From NCBI GenBank assembly GCA_021739695.1, contig JAIPBM010000015.1, forward strand, positions 30,159 to 94,158: 64,000 nucleotides of DNA, written 5' to 3'. Numbering within the stretch: the first letter of the stretch is position 1; the number at the start of each line of letters is the position of its first letter. A program made the translations under genes and the position numbers. The notes beneath the pieces were generated by a model. That model did no database searches and was not told where the DNA came from. It saw only the letters and a list, made by a program, of their open reading frames with translations. Of the stretch, positions 46,919 to 55,466 are shown piece after piece. The DNA is from Flavobacteriales bacterium (GTDB lineage: Bacteria; Bacteroidota; Bacteroidia; UBA10329).

Positions 46919-48368
46919 GCTTCAACTCCAACCACCTATTATAGTTTACCAATTCAGCATCTTCGCTTCGCGGAGAGGTAGTTTTCGTGAATAGTTTGAT
47001 GCGGTCTTTCATTGCTTCATCGCGCACAGAAATTCCTTTCAGGAACATGTCCGAGATCAAGCCAAGCAACATATTTTCCCGAAGGTTTTCTTGATTTTCG
47101 AGCTGGTTACCGAAGTCCTTCCTGATCTGTTTCATCCGATAATCCAAGAAATCAGTATCACCCAATTCCAAGCGAATCAGGATTTCAAGAATGGCAATTC
47201 TGAACTTCAGCGGTTCAGCTGTATTCTCAAATCGGGCGTGATGATATAGTTGATTCAGTCGTTTGATGGCCTCTCGTGGATTGCCCATATCAAAATGAAA
47301 AATGGCCAAATTCAAGTAGACAAACACGATGTAGAAAGGCGTGTTCTTTAATTTTTCATTATGCTCTAATTCTTGGAGGATCGAAATCGCCTTTTCCATA
47401 TCAACCTTAGAGTAATTGATAACCAACGAGTTGTAGTAGAAGAATAGAAACCGATCGTAATGCAAGCGATCGAACTCTTCCATTGCTGCCTTCAACTTTT
47501 CGGCCCATTGCAATGATTCTTCCGTCCTATCGTTCTTAAAAAGCGCATTTACCATGTAAGTAAGCATCTGAAGCTTGGTCTGATGATTCGTCTTGTTGAA
47601 CAGTCTTTCTTGTTCGAATTCAGCATAGGTTACGCGCAAATAATCTTCCAAATTCGGATAATCATGTTGCTGCAATAGGATCTGACTTACGGCCTGATAG
47701 ATCTTGAACCGCAGCGCTGAACTTCCCTTTAGTTCCTTGTTGTCAGTCAGTTTCTGAACCGTTTCCTGAAGCATGTCCACAACAGGATTATCAACCGGAG
47801 AAAAATTCTGTGTGATCTTGAGCCGGTACTTAACCGTGGCAAGAATGTCGTCTATCTGTCGGATAGACTTCAATCTCAATTCATTTTCTTGCCGCTTGAG
47901 TATGTAAGTTTCTGGGTTAATGCTCAAGATTTCCTGAGAAAGCCTGATGTATTCAGTGTAGATAAGATCAAGCAACTCCAAATTCTCTAATGCTAAGGCT
48001 CGTTTCTCTGCCTTTCCCAGAAAATATTCAGCCAACGGAAACAGATTTCGTGACAGATAATGCCTGGCAAGATTATACAGGTTGACTGCCTGCGTTACAT
48101 CTTCATCCTCAAAATGCTGCACCATCAAGCTCTTACTCAAATCAGATTTCAATCGATTCTTGAGCCTGTAATACGGATTCTTGTTCCCATCTGGATAAAG
48201 TTTGGAACATGCAGCATCCTCATCAAACAGCTCCCGTTCTTTTCGTATCAAATCAAACAGCTCGATGTCTTTTCGGGGCTGATTGCTTGCAATTCGGGAA
48301 GAATAAACCTTGTAAAAACGGGACTCTTCCTTATTGAGTCCGAGTACCATAGAAGTAAGTGCATCCAT
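46908..48368 (-). CDS. Helical (TPR-like) protein of unknown function
   Basis: 486 residues, no signal peptide or membrane segment, so cytosolic. Almost entirely helical, with paired-helix units similar to tetratricopeptide repeats from about residue 90 on (for example [29 protein letters not shown] and [24 protein letters not shown]). The N-terminus, [25 protein letters not shown], looks like a conserved cap with many charged residues. I do not know a function; a scaffold is plausible. It overlaps accC by 11 bases, tail to tail. Confidence 0.8.
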   Translation of the reverse strand: MDALTSMVLGLNKEESRFYKVYSSRIASNQPRKDIELFDLIRKERELFDEDAACSKLYPDGNKNPYYRLKNRLKSDLSKSLMVQHFEDEDVTQAVNLYNLARHYLSRNLFPLAEYFLGKAEKRALALENLELLDLIYTEYIRLSQEILSINPETYILKRQENELRLKSIRQIDDILATVKYRLKITQNFSPVDNPVVDMLQETVQKLTDNKELKGSSALRFKIYQAVSQILLQQHDYPNLEDYLRVTYAEFEQERLFNKTNHQTKLQMLTYMVNALFKNDRTEESLQWAEKLKAAMEEFDRLHYDRFLFFYYNSLVINYSKVDMEKAISILQELEHNEKLKNTPFYIVFVYLNLAIFHFDMGNPREAIKRLNQLYHHARFENTAEPLKFRIAILEILIRLELGDTDFLDYRMKQIRKDFGNQLENQENLRENMLLGLISDMFLKGISVRDEAMKDRIKLFTKTTSPRSEDAELVNYNRWLELKLKA

Positions 48369-48421
48369 TTGAGCGCGTAAGAAATATTGAAATTATGAAA
48401 GTATTTCTGCTAATAGCGAAT

Positions 48422-48429
48422 TACATTTG
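48422..48429 (+). promoter_or_regulatory. -7 box before the small T9SS protein gene
   Basis: TACATTTG fits TAnnTTTG. It ends five bases before the first ATG (48435), which would make that start leaderless; the ATG at 48447 fits better. Confidence 0.5.
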
Positions 48430-48446
48430 GGTAAATGATGTTGGAA

Positions 48447-49136
48447 ATGAAGCATTTTCTTAAATCCTTAATGATGTCGGTGGCCATGATCTGGTTTACC
48501 GCACAAACACAAGCTCAGGTTACCTACGAGTTGCAAATCGATAGCATCGTGGCCTTCCCTGACACCGTTGAGAATGGGACTACGGTTTCATTCTACATGA
48601 TGATTTCTGTACAGAACACGCCTCTACTCTATCAAGGAAATATCTTCTTGGAGCTGGAATATGGAGGTAATCTTTATCCTGTAGACACGGTGGAGAGTGC
48701 AATGGCTTTTCTCAGCCCCAACTATCCGAATGCAATTCAGGCAACACATCGTTTTTCTACGGACAATGACCTAAGTATTGGTGATAACGTGGTGGTAGTT
48801 TGGCCTCGAATCGGAAACGGCACGGAACCTTTGCAAGTGGTAATTAACCCGTACTCGACAGTTATTACCTTGATTGAACCGAACGGAATTGATGAACGAC
48901 AACGCACTTTAGATAAACCTATTTTCTTCCCTAATCCAACAAATTCTTTCATTCGCTTTATTCCTGAATTGGAATTGGGAAGTGTACAGATCTTTGATGC
49001 CCAAGGTCGGATGACCATTCAATCAAATAGTACAAGCACGTTGGATATTTCCGCATTACCCGAAGGAATCTATTTGGTGCAGCTAGAAACGTCAGAGGGG
49101 AAACTGTATTCTGAAAGATTGGTCATTTCGCGTTAA
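48447..49136 (+). CDS. Small T9SS type A secreted protein
   Basis: 229 residues from the ATG at 48447 (MKHFLKSLMMSVAMIWFTAQTQAQ signal peptide); in-frame ATGs at 48435 and 48438 would add four or three residues. A single beta-rich domain of about 120 residues (IDSIVAFPDTVENGTTVSFYMMISVQ) of unknown role is followed by a type A sorting domain (FFPNPTNSFIRF, VQIFDAQGRM, LDISALPEGIYLVQL). Function unknown; probably exported to the surface. Confidence 0.82.
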   Translation: MKHFLKSLMMSVAMIWFTAQTQAQVTYELQIDSIVAFPDTVENGTTVSFYMMISVQNTPLLYQGNIFLELEYGGNLYPVDTVESAMAFLSPNYPNAIQATHRFSTDNDLSIGDNVVVVWPRIGNGTEPLQVVINPYSTVITLIEPNGIDERQRTLDKPIFFPNPTNSFIRFIPELELGSVQIFDAQGRMTIQSNSTSTLDISALPEGIYLVQLETSEGKLYSERLVISR

Positions 49137-49174
49137 AGAACAATAAACGCGCATTCGAGGCACAACGGTTTGGC

Positions 49175-49182
49175 TAATTTTG
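49175..49182 (+). promoter_or_regulatory. -7 box of ispG
   Basis: TAATTTTG fits TAnnTTTG; TTC instead of TTG near -33. It overlaps the TTG at 49180 that would otherwise extend the reading frame, arguing for the ATG at 49198. Confidence 0.55.
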
Positions 49183-49197
49183 CGGCAAACTTTGGCC

Positions 49198-51132
49198 ATG
49201 CCACACAAAAAATACTGCAATAGTCTGACGAGTTACAACCGACTGCAAACCAGAGAAGTGATGGTTGGCAAAATCGGCATCGGTGGAAACAATCCGGTCA
49301 GGGTGCAATCCATGACCACCACCGATACAATGGACACGGAAGCAACGATGGCGCAAAGTATCCGAATGATTGAGGCTGGCTGCGAACTGGTACGGATCAC
49401 CGCTCCTAGCATGAAGGAAGCCGCGAATTTGGCCAATATCAAAGCAGGATTACGATCGAAAGGGTACGAAACGCCCATTTGTGCAGATATCCATTTCACA
49501 CCGAATGCAGCGGAAATTGCTGCAACGATTGTCGAAAAGGTTCGCGTAAACCCAGGCAATTATGCGGATAAGAAGAAATTCGAAACGATTGAATACACAG
49601 ACGAATCGTATCAAGAAGAACTGGCACGGATTCGCGAACGTTTTATTCCGCTTGTTGAAATCTGCAAAAAGCATGGAACTGCCATGCGAATTGGCACAAA
49701 CCACGGATCGCTTTCCGATCGGATTCTAAGTAGATATGGCGATACGCCATTGGGAATGGTGGAGTCTGCAATGGAATTCCTGCGCATCTGTCGCGATTTA
49801 GATTACCACGACATTATTCTTTCCATGAAGGCCAGCAACACGCAAGTAATGGTGCAAGCATATAGGCTCCTTGTAGCCACTATGCTTGAAAATGGAATGA
49901 ATTATCCACTGCATTTGGGTGTTACCGAAGCTGGCGAAGGCGAAGATGGCCGCATCAAGTCTGCAGTTGGTATTGGAACTTTACTGGAAGATGGTTTAGG
50001 CGATACAGTGCGTGTTTCTCTTACGGAAGATCCAGAGTTTGAAATCCCTGTTGCCAAGGCATTGGTAGCCAGATACGAACAGCGTGTAGAAGAACAAAAG
50101 TCCATCGTTCCGTATTCTAATTACCCAATTGATGCTTTTCAATTTCACAAACGAACCACCTCTTCTGTTCAGAACATTGGAGGAGAAAATGTGCCGCGCG
50201 TGATTGCCGATCTATCCAATAAGGAATCAATCTCACCTGCCAACCTATTCGCTTTCGGTTATCATTATTCAGTTGAATCCGACAAATGGAATCTCAGCGA
50301 TCAAGCTTGCGATTACGTCTTTATTGGCAATTCCAGTCTGAATTTCAATATCCCAGGGACGCTTGGAGTCATTCAGGATCATCAGGTCTGGAAAGCGGGA
50401 AATGCACAACATTATCCGCTTTTCGATGCTTCATCTTTTTCGAGTGCAGTATTTCGGTCGGACAAATTGAATTTCATTAAGCTAACGATTGAAGACCTAA
50501 CGGACTCTTTTATCTCAAAATTAAAGAATGATGCTACCGTTGTTCTTGTTCTTCTAACTGAAAACGAACACGCTTTGGCAGAACTGAGAAGAGCAATTGC
50601 ACTGCTGATTGAGCACGGATCGGAAACGCCAGTGATCATTCATCGAAACTATGATTTGGATGAAAATGAATTCCAACTTTATTCCGCAACTGATATAGGC
50701 GGCTTGTTGATCGATGGATTGGGCGATGGTTGCTGGATAACGAATACGCGTATTCCGAATAAGGTAATGAACAGTACTGCCTTTGGCATTCTGCAAGCTG
50801 CTAGGGCAAGAACATCCAAAACGGAATATATCTCATGTCCAAGTTGCGGCAGAACGCTCTTTGACCTGCAAGAAACCACTGCGAAAATCAGGAATAGAAC
50901 CGATCATCTGAAAGGTATAAAAATCGGAATCATGGGTTGTATTGTGAACGGCCCGGGGGAAATGGCCGATGCGGACTATGGATATGTCGGCACAGGAAAG
51001 GGCAAAATAACGCTCTACAAGGGACAAGAAGTGGTTAGGCGTAATGTTCCGTCAGAAAGCGCTTTAGAAGCCTTGGAAGAGCTCATTAAGGAACATGGTG
51101 ATTGGGTTGAGCGACCAACCGTTGAAGCATAA
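49198..51132 (+). CDS. ispG: (E)-4-Hydroxy-3-methylbut-2-enyl-diphosphate synthase, long form
   Basis: 644 residues from the ATG at 49198. Iron-sulfur enzyme of the MEP isoprenoid pathway. TIM-barrel N-terminus (VRVQSMTTTDTMDTEATMAQ, KVRVNPGNYADKKKF), then an extra domain of about 250 residues, and the C-terminal cluster domain with SCPSCGRTLFD and GIMGCIVNGPGE holding the [4Fe-4S] cysteines. This three-domain form is that of Bacteroidota and plants; E. coli IspG lacks the middle domain. Confidence 0.97.
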   Translation: MPHKKYCNSLTSYNRLQTREVMVGKIGIGGNNPVRVQSMTTTDTMDTEATMAQSIRMIEAGCELVRITAPSMKEAANLANIKAGLRSKGYETPICADIHFTPNAAEIAATIVEKVRVNPGNYADKKKFETIEYTDESYQEELARIRERFIPLVEICKKHGTAMRIGTNHGSLSDRILSRYGDTPLGMVESAMEFLRICRDLDYHDIILSMKASNTQVMVQAYRLLVATMLENGMNYPLHLGVTEAGEGEDGRIKSAVGIGTLLEDGLGDTVRVSLTEDPEFEIPVAKALVARYEQRVEEQKSIVPYSNYPIDAFQFHKRTTSSVQNIGGENVPRVIADLSNKESISPANLFAFGYHYSVESDKWNLSDQACDYVFIGNSSLNFNIPGTLGVIQDHQVWKAGNAQHYPLFDASSFSSAVFRSDKLNFIKLTIEDLTDSFISKLKNDATVVLVLLTENEHALAELRRAIALLIEHGSETPVIIHRNYDLDENEFQLYSATDIGGLLIDGLGDGCWITNTRIPNKVMNSTAFGILQAARARTSKTEYISCPSCGRTLFDLQETTAKIRNRTDHLKGIKIGIMGCIVNGPGEMADADYGYVGTGKGKITLYKGQEVVRRNVPSESALEALEELIKEHGDWVERPTVEA

Positions 51133-51158
51133 AAAAAGGAGCCGCATGGCTCCTTTTT
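51133..51158. terminator. Bidirectional terminator between ispG and a small secreted gene
   Basis: AAAAAGGAGCC (51133-51143), loop GCAT, GGCTCCTTTTT (51148-51158). T tracts follow on both strands, so it can serve both convergent genes. Confidence 0.9.
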
Positions 51159-51162
51159 CATT

Positions 51163-51459
51163 TTACATCTTTTCAATCAGCTTCTCGCGCTCCCACGATT
51201 TGCCTGTGAGCTCTTCCCACTTAGCTTTCATCTCAGCAATTCGAACTTGCTCAGCTTCGTAGTCAACTTTCTCATTGTCTTTATTAGCCTCAATCTTAAT
51301 GACATACTGGTCAATTCTCGCTTTCAAAGCATCTGCCTCTTTCTTAATGTTCTCTGGCGAACGCTCCGTAGCTGTAGCTCCAGCATTGTCTTGTGCAAAG
51401 GTTTGAGTTGCTGTTAGCGTAATGGCACTTACTGCAAGTATAAATGTGATCTTCTTCAT
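51163..51459 (-). CDS. Small charged secreted protein
   Basis: 98 residues. Signal peptide MKKITFILAVSAITLTATQTFAQ, then a mature region of about 75 residues that is highly charged and helical (IKKEADALKARIDQYVIKI, AEQVRIAEMKAKWEELTGK), a probable coiled coil. No Cys. Function unknown. It has a bidirectional terminator downstream and lies beside the terminator of the 1106-residue T9SS gene. Confidence 0.75.
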   Translation of the reverse strand: MKKITFILAVSAITLTATQTFAQDNAGATATERSPENIKKEADALKARIDQYVIKIEANKDNEKVDYEAEQVRIAEMKAKWEELTGKSWEREKLIEKM

Positions 51460-51496
51460 AGTTCAATTTTTCTTGGGATTAAAAATAGGTATAAAA

Positions 51497-51527
51497 AAGA
51501 GTCCCGATGAAATTCATCGGGACTCTT
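51497..51527 (-). terminator. Terminator after the 1106-residue T9SS gene
   Basis: 15-bp perfect stem AAGAGTCCCGATGAA / TTCATCGGGACTCTT with a one-base formal loop, followed on the minus strand by TTTTATA. It begins 21 bases past the stop at 51548. Confidence 0.88.
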
Positions 51528-51547
51528 AAAATCAATTCAACAGATTA

Positions 51548-54500
51548 TCAGTCTATCATGATCTTGCGAGTAACAACACCTTCTAAAGTGGCCACTTGCA
51601 ACAGATATGTTCCTTTCGAAAGGTTCAAGTTCATGTTCTTGCGGAAGTTTCCGTTAAGAACAACACCTTCTGTGTAAACCTGACGACCTGCAATGTCAAG
51701 AACAACGATCTGAGCGTCAGCATCAACACCTGTTACCTCAACCACAAACCGTCCGTTTGATGGGTTTGGATACACAGACAATCCATTTTCAACTGCCTCG
51801 GCAATCGTTGTCGGAATATCCGTTACCTGAATAGCTTCACAGTATTCAGAAGTACATCCATTCTCATCTGTGACGGTCAAACAAACGGTGTATGGACCAT
51901 CAACAGCATAAGCGTGCGTTGGGCTGGCAACTACTTCTGTACCGCCATCTCCAAAATCCCAAGCCCAATCAGTAACACTGCTGGACGAAGTACTTGCATC
52001 TGTAAAAGCTACAGAAAGACCAGTAGCAGCATACGTGAAGGATGCGTCAACAGTTGTTTCTGTAAGCGTAACCATCGCGTCACCTGAAGCACCATTATAG
52101 CCATCAACTTGAACATAGTACGTGGATCCAGCGGTAAGTCCGCATAAGTTAACCAAGCTGGTTCCGAATACGGTTGCACCCGAATTATCATCGTTAGCAC
52201 CCTCAAGAACACCAGTTCCTGACAACAAATCCTGACAGCTTGCAGCCGAATAAACAGCAACCTGAGTATCATAATCAGAGTTATCAGTGCTCACCGTCAT
52301 ATTACCAGACGCTGGAGCTACAAAAGTGAACCAGACGCTATTCTCAAGTGTCAGCGAAAAGCTACACCATCCGCCTTGGTCACTGCAAGAAGCAGCTGCA
52401 CCTGGAACCGCTTCTCCTGCCTCAACTGTTGCTCCAACGTTTGAAAATGGTCCGTTCGAACCCATCACGAGCGCGCTTGCATTGCAAACATCATCATTAC
52501 TTGGAGGGAATGCACAACTAACCGAAAGTTCAAAATCGCCTATCTCAGTTCCATCATAACCTCCAACATAGATGTAATAATTTGCACCTACCGTGGTCGG
52601 AAACGAAAGAATGGATGTCCAACCACTCACATAAATATCTCCTCCATCTTCATCAAAATCGATTCCAGCATTGCCGCAACCGTCAGTGTAGCCGATTCGT
52701 GTATCATAATTTGTACCTGCATTATCGGTAGACAGCGTAACGAAACTTCCATCTCCCACAAGCGAGTACCAAACTCCAGCGCCTGGAACGATATCCAATT
52801 CATCAGCATTTGTTGCTAAAGTGGTGGAACCGAACACTACGTCATCGCAAGCAATGGCAATAGCACCTGTACATAAATCATTTGCAGGTCCGCAAACCTC
52901 AACAGTGATCGGTGCACCAGTTGCATCCAAATTAGCACAGATACTTCCACCTCCTTGTACAAGAGAAGGAAGGACATCCAACGCACTGGTAGTACCGAAT
53001 ACTACACCGCTTAGGTCAAGTGTAAGCGGATTGTAAACAAGGGTGTGGATAATGTAATCTCCTTCTGCCGTAACAGTAAAATCAGGTGTTGCAGCAGCAT
53101 CTTCAATGATCAAACCTGGGTTAGAAGTAAGAACATACAATACCGAATATCCAGTAGGAACTACCGGAGCAGCATTCTCTGTTGCAGAAATATCCGCAGA
53201 ACCAGCATCTAGACAAACTGGGCTTACATCCGCGGTAAGCGTTCCTGCATCAGGCGCTTCTACAGTTATAGGTGCTCCTACAACATCAAGCGCTGCACAA
53301 ATGTTATTTGCTTGAACGATAGCCAGCACATCTGCTGCTGCAGTTGTTCCGAAAACAACGCCACTCAAATCCAATGTTGCAGGGCTGTATACAAGCGTAT
53401 GAATCGTGTAATCGCCACCCTCAGTGACAGTAAAATCAGGTGTGCTGTTTACTGCTTCAATTATGAGACCAGGGTTTGAAGTCAAAACGTAAGCTTCTAC
53501 GTACCCACTTGGGATAACGGAAGCTGTTGCTTCAGTAGCTGAAATATCAGCAGAACCACCATCCAGACATACTGGACTTGCATCGGCTGTAAGCGTTCCT
53601 GCAGCAGCAGTACAGTTACAAGTAACTGACAGCTCGAACTCTCCAGCATCTGAAGATCCTGCAATCCATGAAGCTACGTACAAGTAATACGTGGTTCCCG
53701 CTGTGGTAAACGCAGTAATTGTTGAAGGTCCAAATGTTGTTCCGCAACCATCATCATCTTGGTCGATTTCAGTCTGTACACCTGAACAATCTCCAGTCAG
53801 AAGAGTGATTTCAGTATCATACAGGTTTGCAGGGTCGTCAATTGTTGAGCAAGTGCTAAAAGTTACGTCTTGTCCATTTCCTTCGAACGTGTACCAAACA
53901 CCAGCACCACTAGATGAAATTTGTTCAGTTGCAAACGTATTGTCGCCCGTAACAACATCTCCACAGGCAATGGAAATTGCATTTGTGCAAAGGTCATTTG
54001 CAGGAGGAGTACAAGCAGACGAAGTAAGGCTCAACAAATACGTTCCAGACTCGCCATATATTGATGTGACATAAATATAATACGTTTGTCCATTAACAGT
54101 TGAGAATCCCGAAATCTCCGAGGCCAGATTGCTCGGAAAGCTAATATCATCGTTAGACGCAACGCATGTTCCTCCACAAGTTGTCGATATCCCTAGATAA
54201 GTATCATATCCAGAGCCATCCAAGGATATTGTATAATCCGAACCATCGCCAACAAAAGAATACCAGACGCCTGGGTCTCCATCGGCACAAGAAAGCTCTC
54301 CAGTAGCATTGCCGCTAGATGTATTCCCAATAAATGAGTCACCACAAACTAAAGGTGTTGCATCCGCGCAAAGATCGTTTGGCGGGGCTGGTAGAGCGGC
54401 ACATGTAACACTAAGGTCAAAATCACCAGTTACGCCTTGAGTTGTACTCCAGTGACCAACATATATGTAGTAATCCAAGCCTGCCCATGCTTCAAACGAT

Positions 54501-54868
54501 AATTCTGAATAAGGTAAACAACCGTCATCATCACTACCAACATCAATGCGGTTGTTACAATCTCCTGCAAAAACTGCTATCTCGGTATCAAAACCAGAGG
54601 TAGAAGTACAAGTGCCTACGGTAACCAATTGGTTATCTCCACTATAGACATACCATACACCAATGCCAATGTCAGGAGTTCCACCTGTATTTGTGGCCCC
54701 TACGGTGGTCCCACTAACCACGTCTGAGCAAGCCACAGCAATGGCACCTGAACACAGGTCATTTGATGGAGCTCCACCAGAAGGTGCCGGTTGGGCAACA
54801 ACAATTGTCGAAATTGCTAAACCAAGAAACGTCAGAAAAATCTTTGATCTATTGTATAATGTTTTCAT
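51548..54868 (-). CDS. Large repetitive T9SS type A surface protein
   Basis: 1106 residues. Signal peptide to about residue 25. Five copies of a roughly 125-residue beta domain starting with (P)NDLC and ending YYIYV-ELSVTC: 33-156, 162-284, 288-417, 660-785 and a longer one 788-937. Between copies three and four are two roughly 115-residue units (422-536, 540-657) that begin AGTLTAD-SPVCLD and share SNPGLIIE and LDLSGVVFGTT. A PKD domain (about 940-1016) and a type A sorting domain (1029-1106, SVYPNPSNGRF) follow. Two disulfide-forming Cys per unit. Likely an adhesin. 16 bases after the small protein gene. Confidence 0.9.
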   Translation of the reverse strand: MKTLYNRSKIFLTFLGLAISTIVVAQPAPSGGAPSNDLCSGAIAVACSDVVSGTTVGATNTGGTPDIGIGVWYVYSGDNQLVTVGTCTSTSGFDTEIAVFAGDCNNRIDVGSDDDGCLPYSELSFEAWAGLDYYIYVGHWSTTQGVTGDFDLSVTCAALPAPPNDLCADATPLVCGDSFIGNTSSGNATGELSCADGDPGVWYSFVGDGSDYTISLDGSGYDTYLGISTTCGGTCVASNDDISFPSNLASEISGFSTVNGQTYYIYVTSIYGESGTYLLSLTSSACTPPANDLCTNAISIACGDVVTGDNTFATEQISSSGAGVWYTFEGNGQDVTFSTCSTIDDPANLYDTEITLLTGDCSGVQTEIDQDDDGCGTTFGPSTITAFTTAGTTYYLYVASWIAGSSDAGEFELSVTCNCTAAAGTLTADASPVCLDGGSADISATEATASVIPSGYVEAYVLTSNPGLIIEAVNSTPDFTVTEGGDYTIHTLVYSPATLDLSGVVFGTTAAADVLAIVQANNICAALDVVGAPITVEAPDAGTLTADVSPVCLDAGSADISATENAAPVVPTGYSVLYVLTSNPGLIIEDAAATPDFTVTAEGDYIIHTLVYNPLTLDLSGVVFGTTSALDVLPSLVQGGGSICANLDATGAPITVEVCGPANDLCTGAIAIACDDVVFGSTTLATNADELDIVPGAGVWYSLVGDGSFVTLSTDNAGTNYDTRIGYTDGCGNAGIDFDEDGGDIYVSGWTSILSFPTTVGANYYIYVGGYDGTEIGDFELSVSCAFPPSNDDVCNASALVMGSNGPFSNVGATVEAGEAVPGAAASCSDQGGWCSFSLTLENSVWFTFVAPASGNMTVSTDNSDYDTQVAVYSAASCQDLLSGTGVLEGANDDNSGATVFGTSLVNLCGLTAGSTYYVQVDGYNGASGDAMVTLTETTVDASFTYAATGLSVAFTDASTSSSSVTDWAWDFGDGGTEVVASPTHAYAVDGPYTVCLTVTDENGCTSEYCEAIQVTDIPTTIAEAVENGLSVYPNPSNGRFVVEVTGVDADAQIVVLDIAGRQVYTEGVVLNGNFRKNMNLNLSKGTYLLQVATLEGVVTRKIMID

Positions 54869-54884
54869 GTCTTTCTTTTACGGG

Positions 54885-55241
54885 TTATTTCTTCTTTGAA
54901 TTTGCATCTAACCAAGCTTTCTTCTCGGCTTCCGAAGCAAAACGCTCCTCCTTTACAGGAACAACAGCATTTATCTTCGCCCCAGTTGTAAGTTGGCTAG
55001 AAACGACCTTCATATTTGCTTTATATTCAGCAGGATTTGCTTCAATCCAAGCTTGTTTCTCCTCTGCAGATACGGCTTTAACCGAACCATTCATTTCAGC
55101 ATAGGCCTCTGGATTTGCATTGATCCATGCTTGCTTTTCAGCATCCGAATCGAACTTCGGTATACTATTGCTCTGCGCCATTCCCACATGGTAGGAACCC
55201 ACTAACAGACCAACAGCCACTACTCGTCTAAGTGTTTTCAT
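54885..55241 (-). CDS. Small secreted protein with three AEKxAWIxAN repeats
   Basis: 118 residues. Signal peptide MKTLRRVVAVGLLVGSYHVGMAQ. The mature part holds three related units: SDAEKQAWINANPEAYAEM (about 32-50), SAEEKQAWIEANPAEYKAN (58-76) and SEAEKKAWLDANSKKK (103-118). Each is a short amphipathic helix with Trp and an Asn-Pro or Asn-Ser turn. It is the first gene of a unit with the 1106-residue T9SS protein, and shares the Lys/Glu/Ala-rich character of the small proteins at 51163 and 57200. Function unknown. Confidence 0.8.
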   Translation of the reverse strand: MKTLRRVVAVGLLVGSYHVGMAQSNSIPKFDSDAEKQAWINANPEAYAEMNGSVKAVSAEEKQAWIEANPAEYKANMKVVSSQLTTGAKINAVVPVKEERFASEAEKKAWLDANSKKK

Positions 55242-55289
55242 GTTTGTTGTAGATTAATTAAGGTTTGATATTGTTCAGTCGTAAGGTGT

Positions 55290-55319
55290 GCAAGGTAGGT
55301 ATTTCGCTTAAGAACGCAA
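55290..55319 (-). promoter_or_regulatory. Promoter of the repeat-protein / 1106-residue T9SS unit
   Basis: Minus-strand TTG (55317-55319), 19 bases, TACCTTGC (55290-55297), one or two mismatches from TAnnTTTG. About 45 bases before the ATG at 55241. Sequence 55320-55410 shows no gene. Confidence 0.55.
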
Positions 55320-55410
55320 CATTTGTATCGTCCGTCACGCACAAATCGTGACTGCTGAAAGACGATTTTCGAACATAAACGCACATAACACATTGACCCG
55401 GACTAAAAAC

Positions 55411-55440
55411 AAAAAGCCCTGCCAATAATTGGCAGGGCTT
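55411..55440 (-). terminator. Terminator after the 553-residue T9SS gene
   Basis: 12-bp perfect stem AAGCCCTGCCAA / TTGGCAGGGCTT, loop of three, then TTTTTGTTTTT on the minus strand. Confidence 0.92.
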
Positions 55441-55466
55441 CCTTAACCGTAAGAATTTGAAGCGAC

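Noticed and set aside
51548..54868. CRISPR-like or mobile repeats suggested by repeated sequence here
   Set aside because: The repeats are coding domain duplications of about 115-125 residues, with no spacer pattern; no CRISPR array or transposase is seen anywhere in the window.
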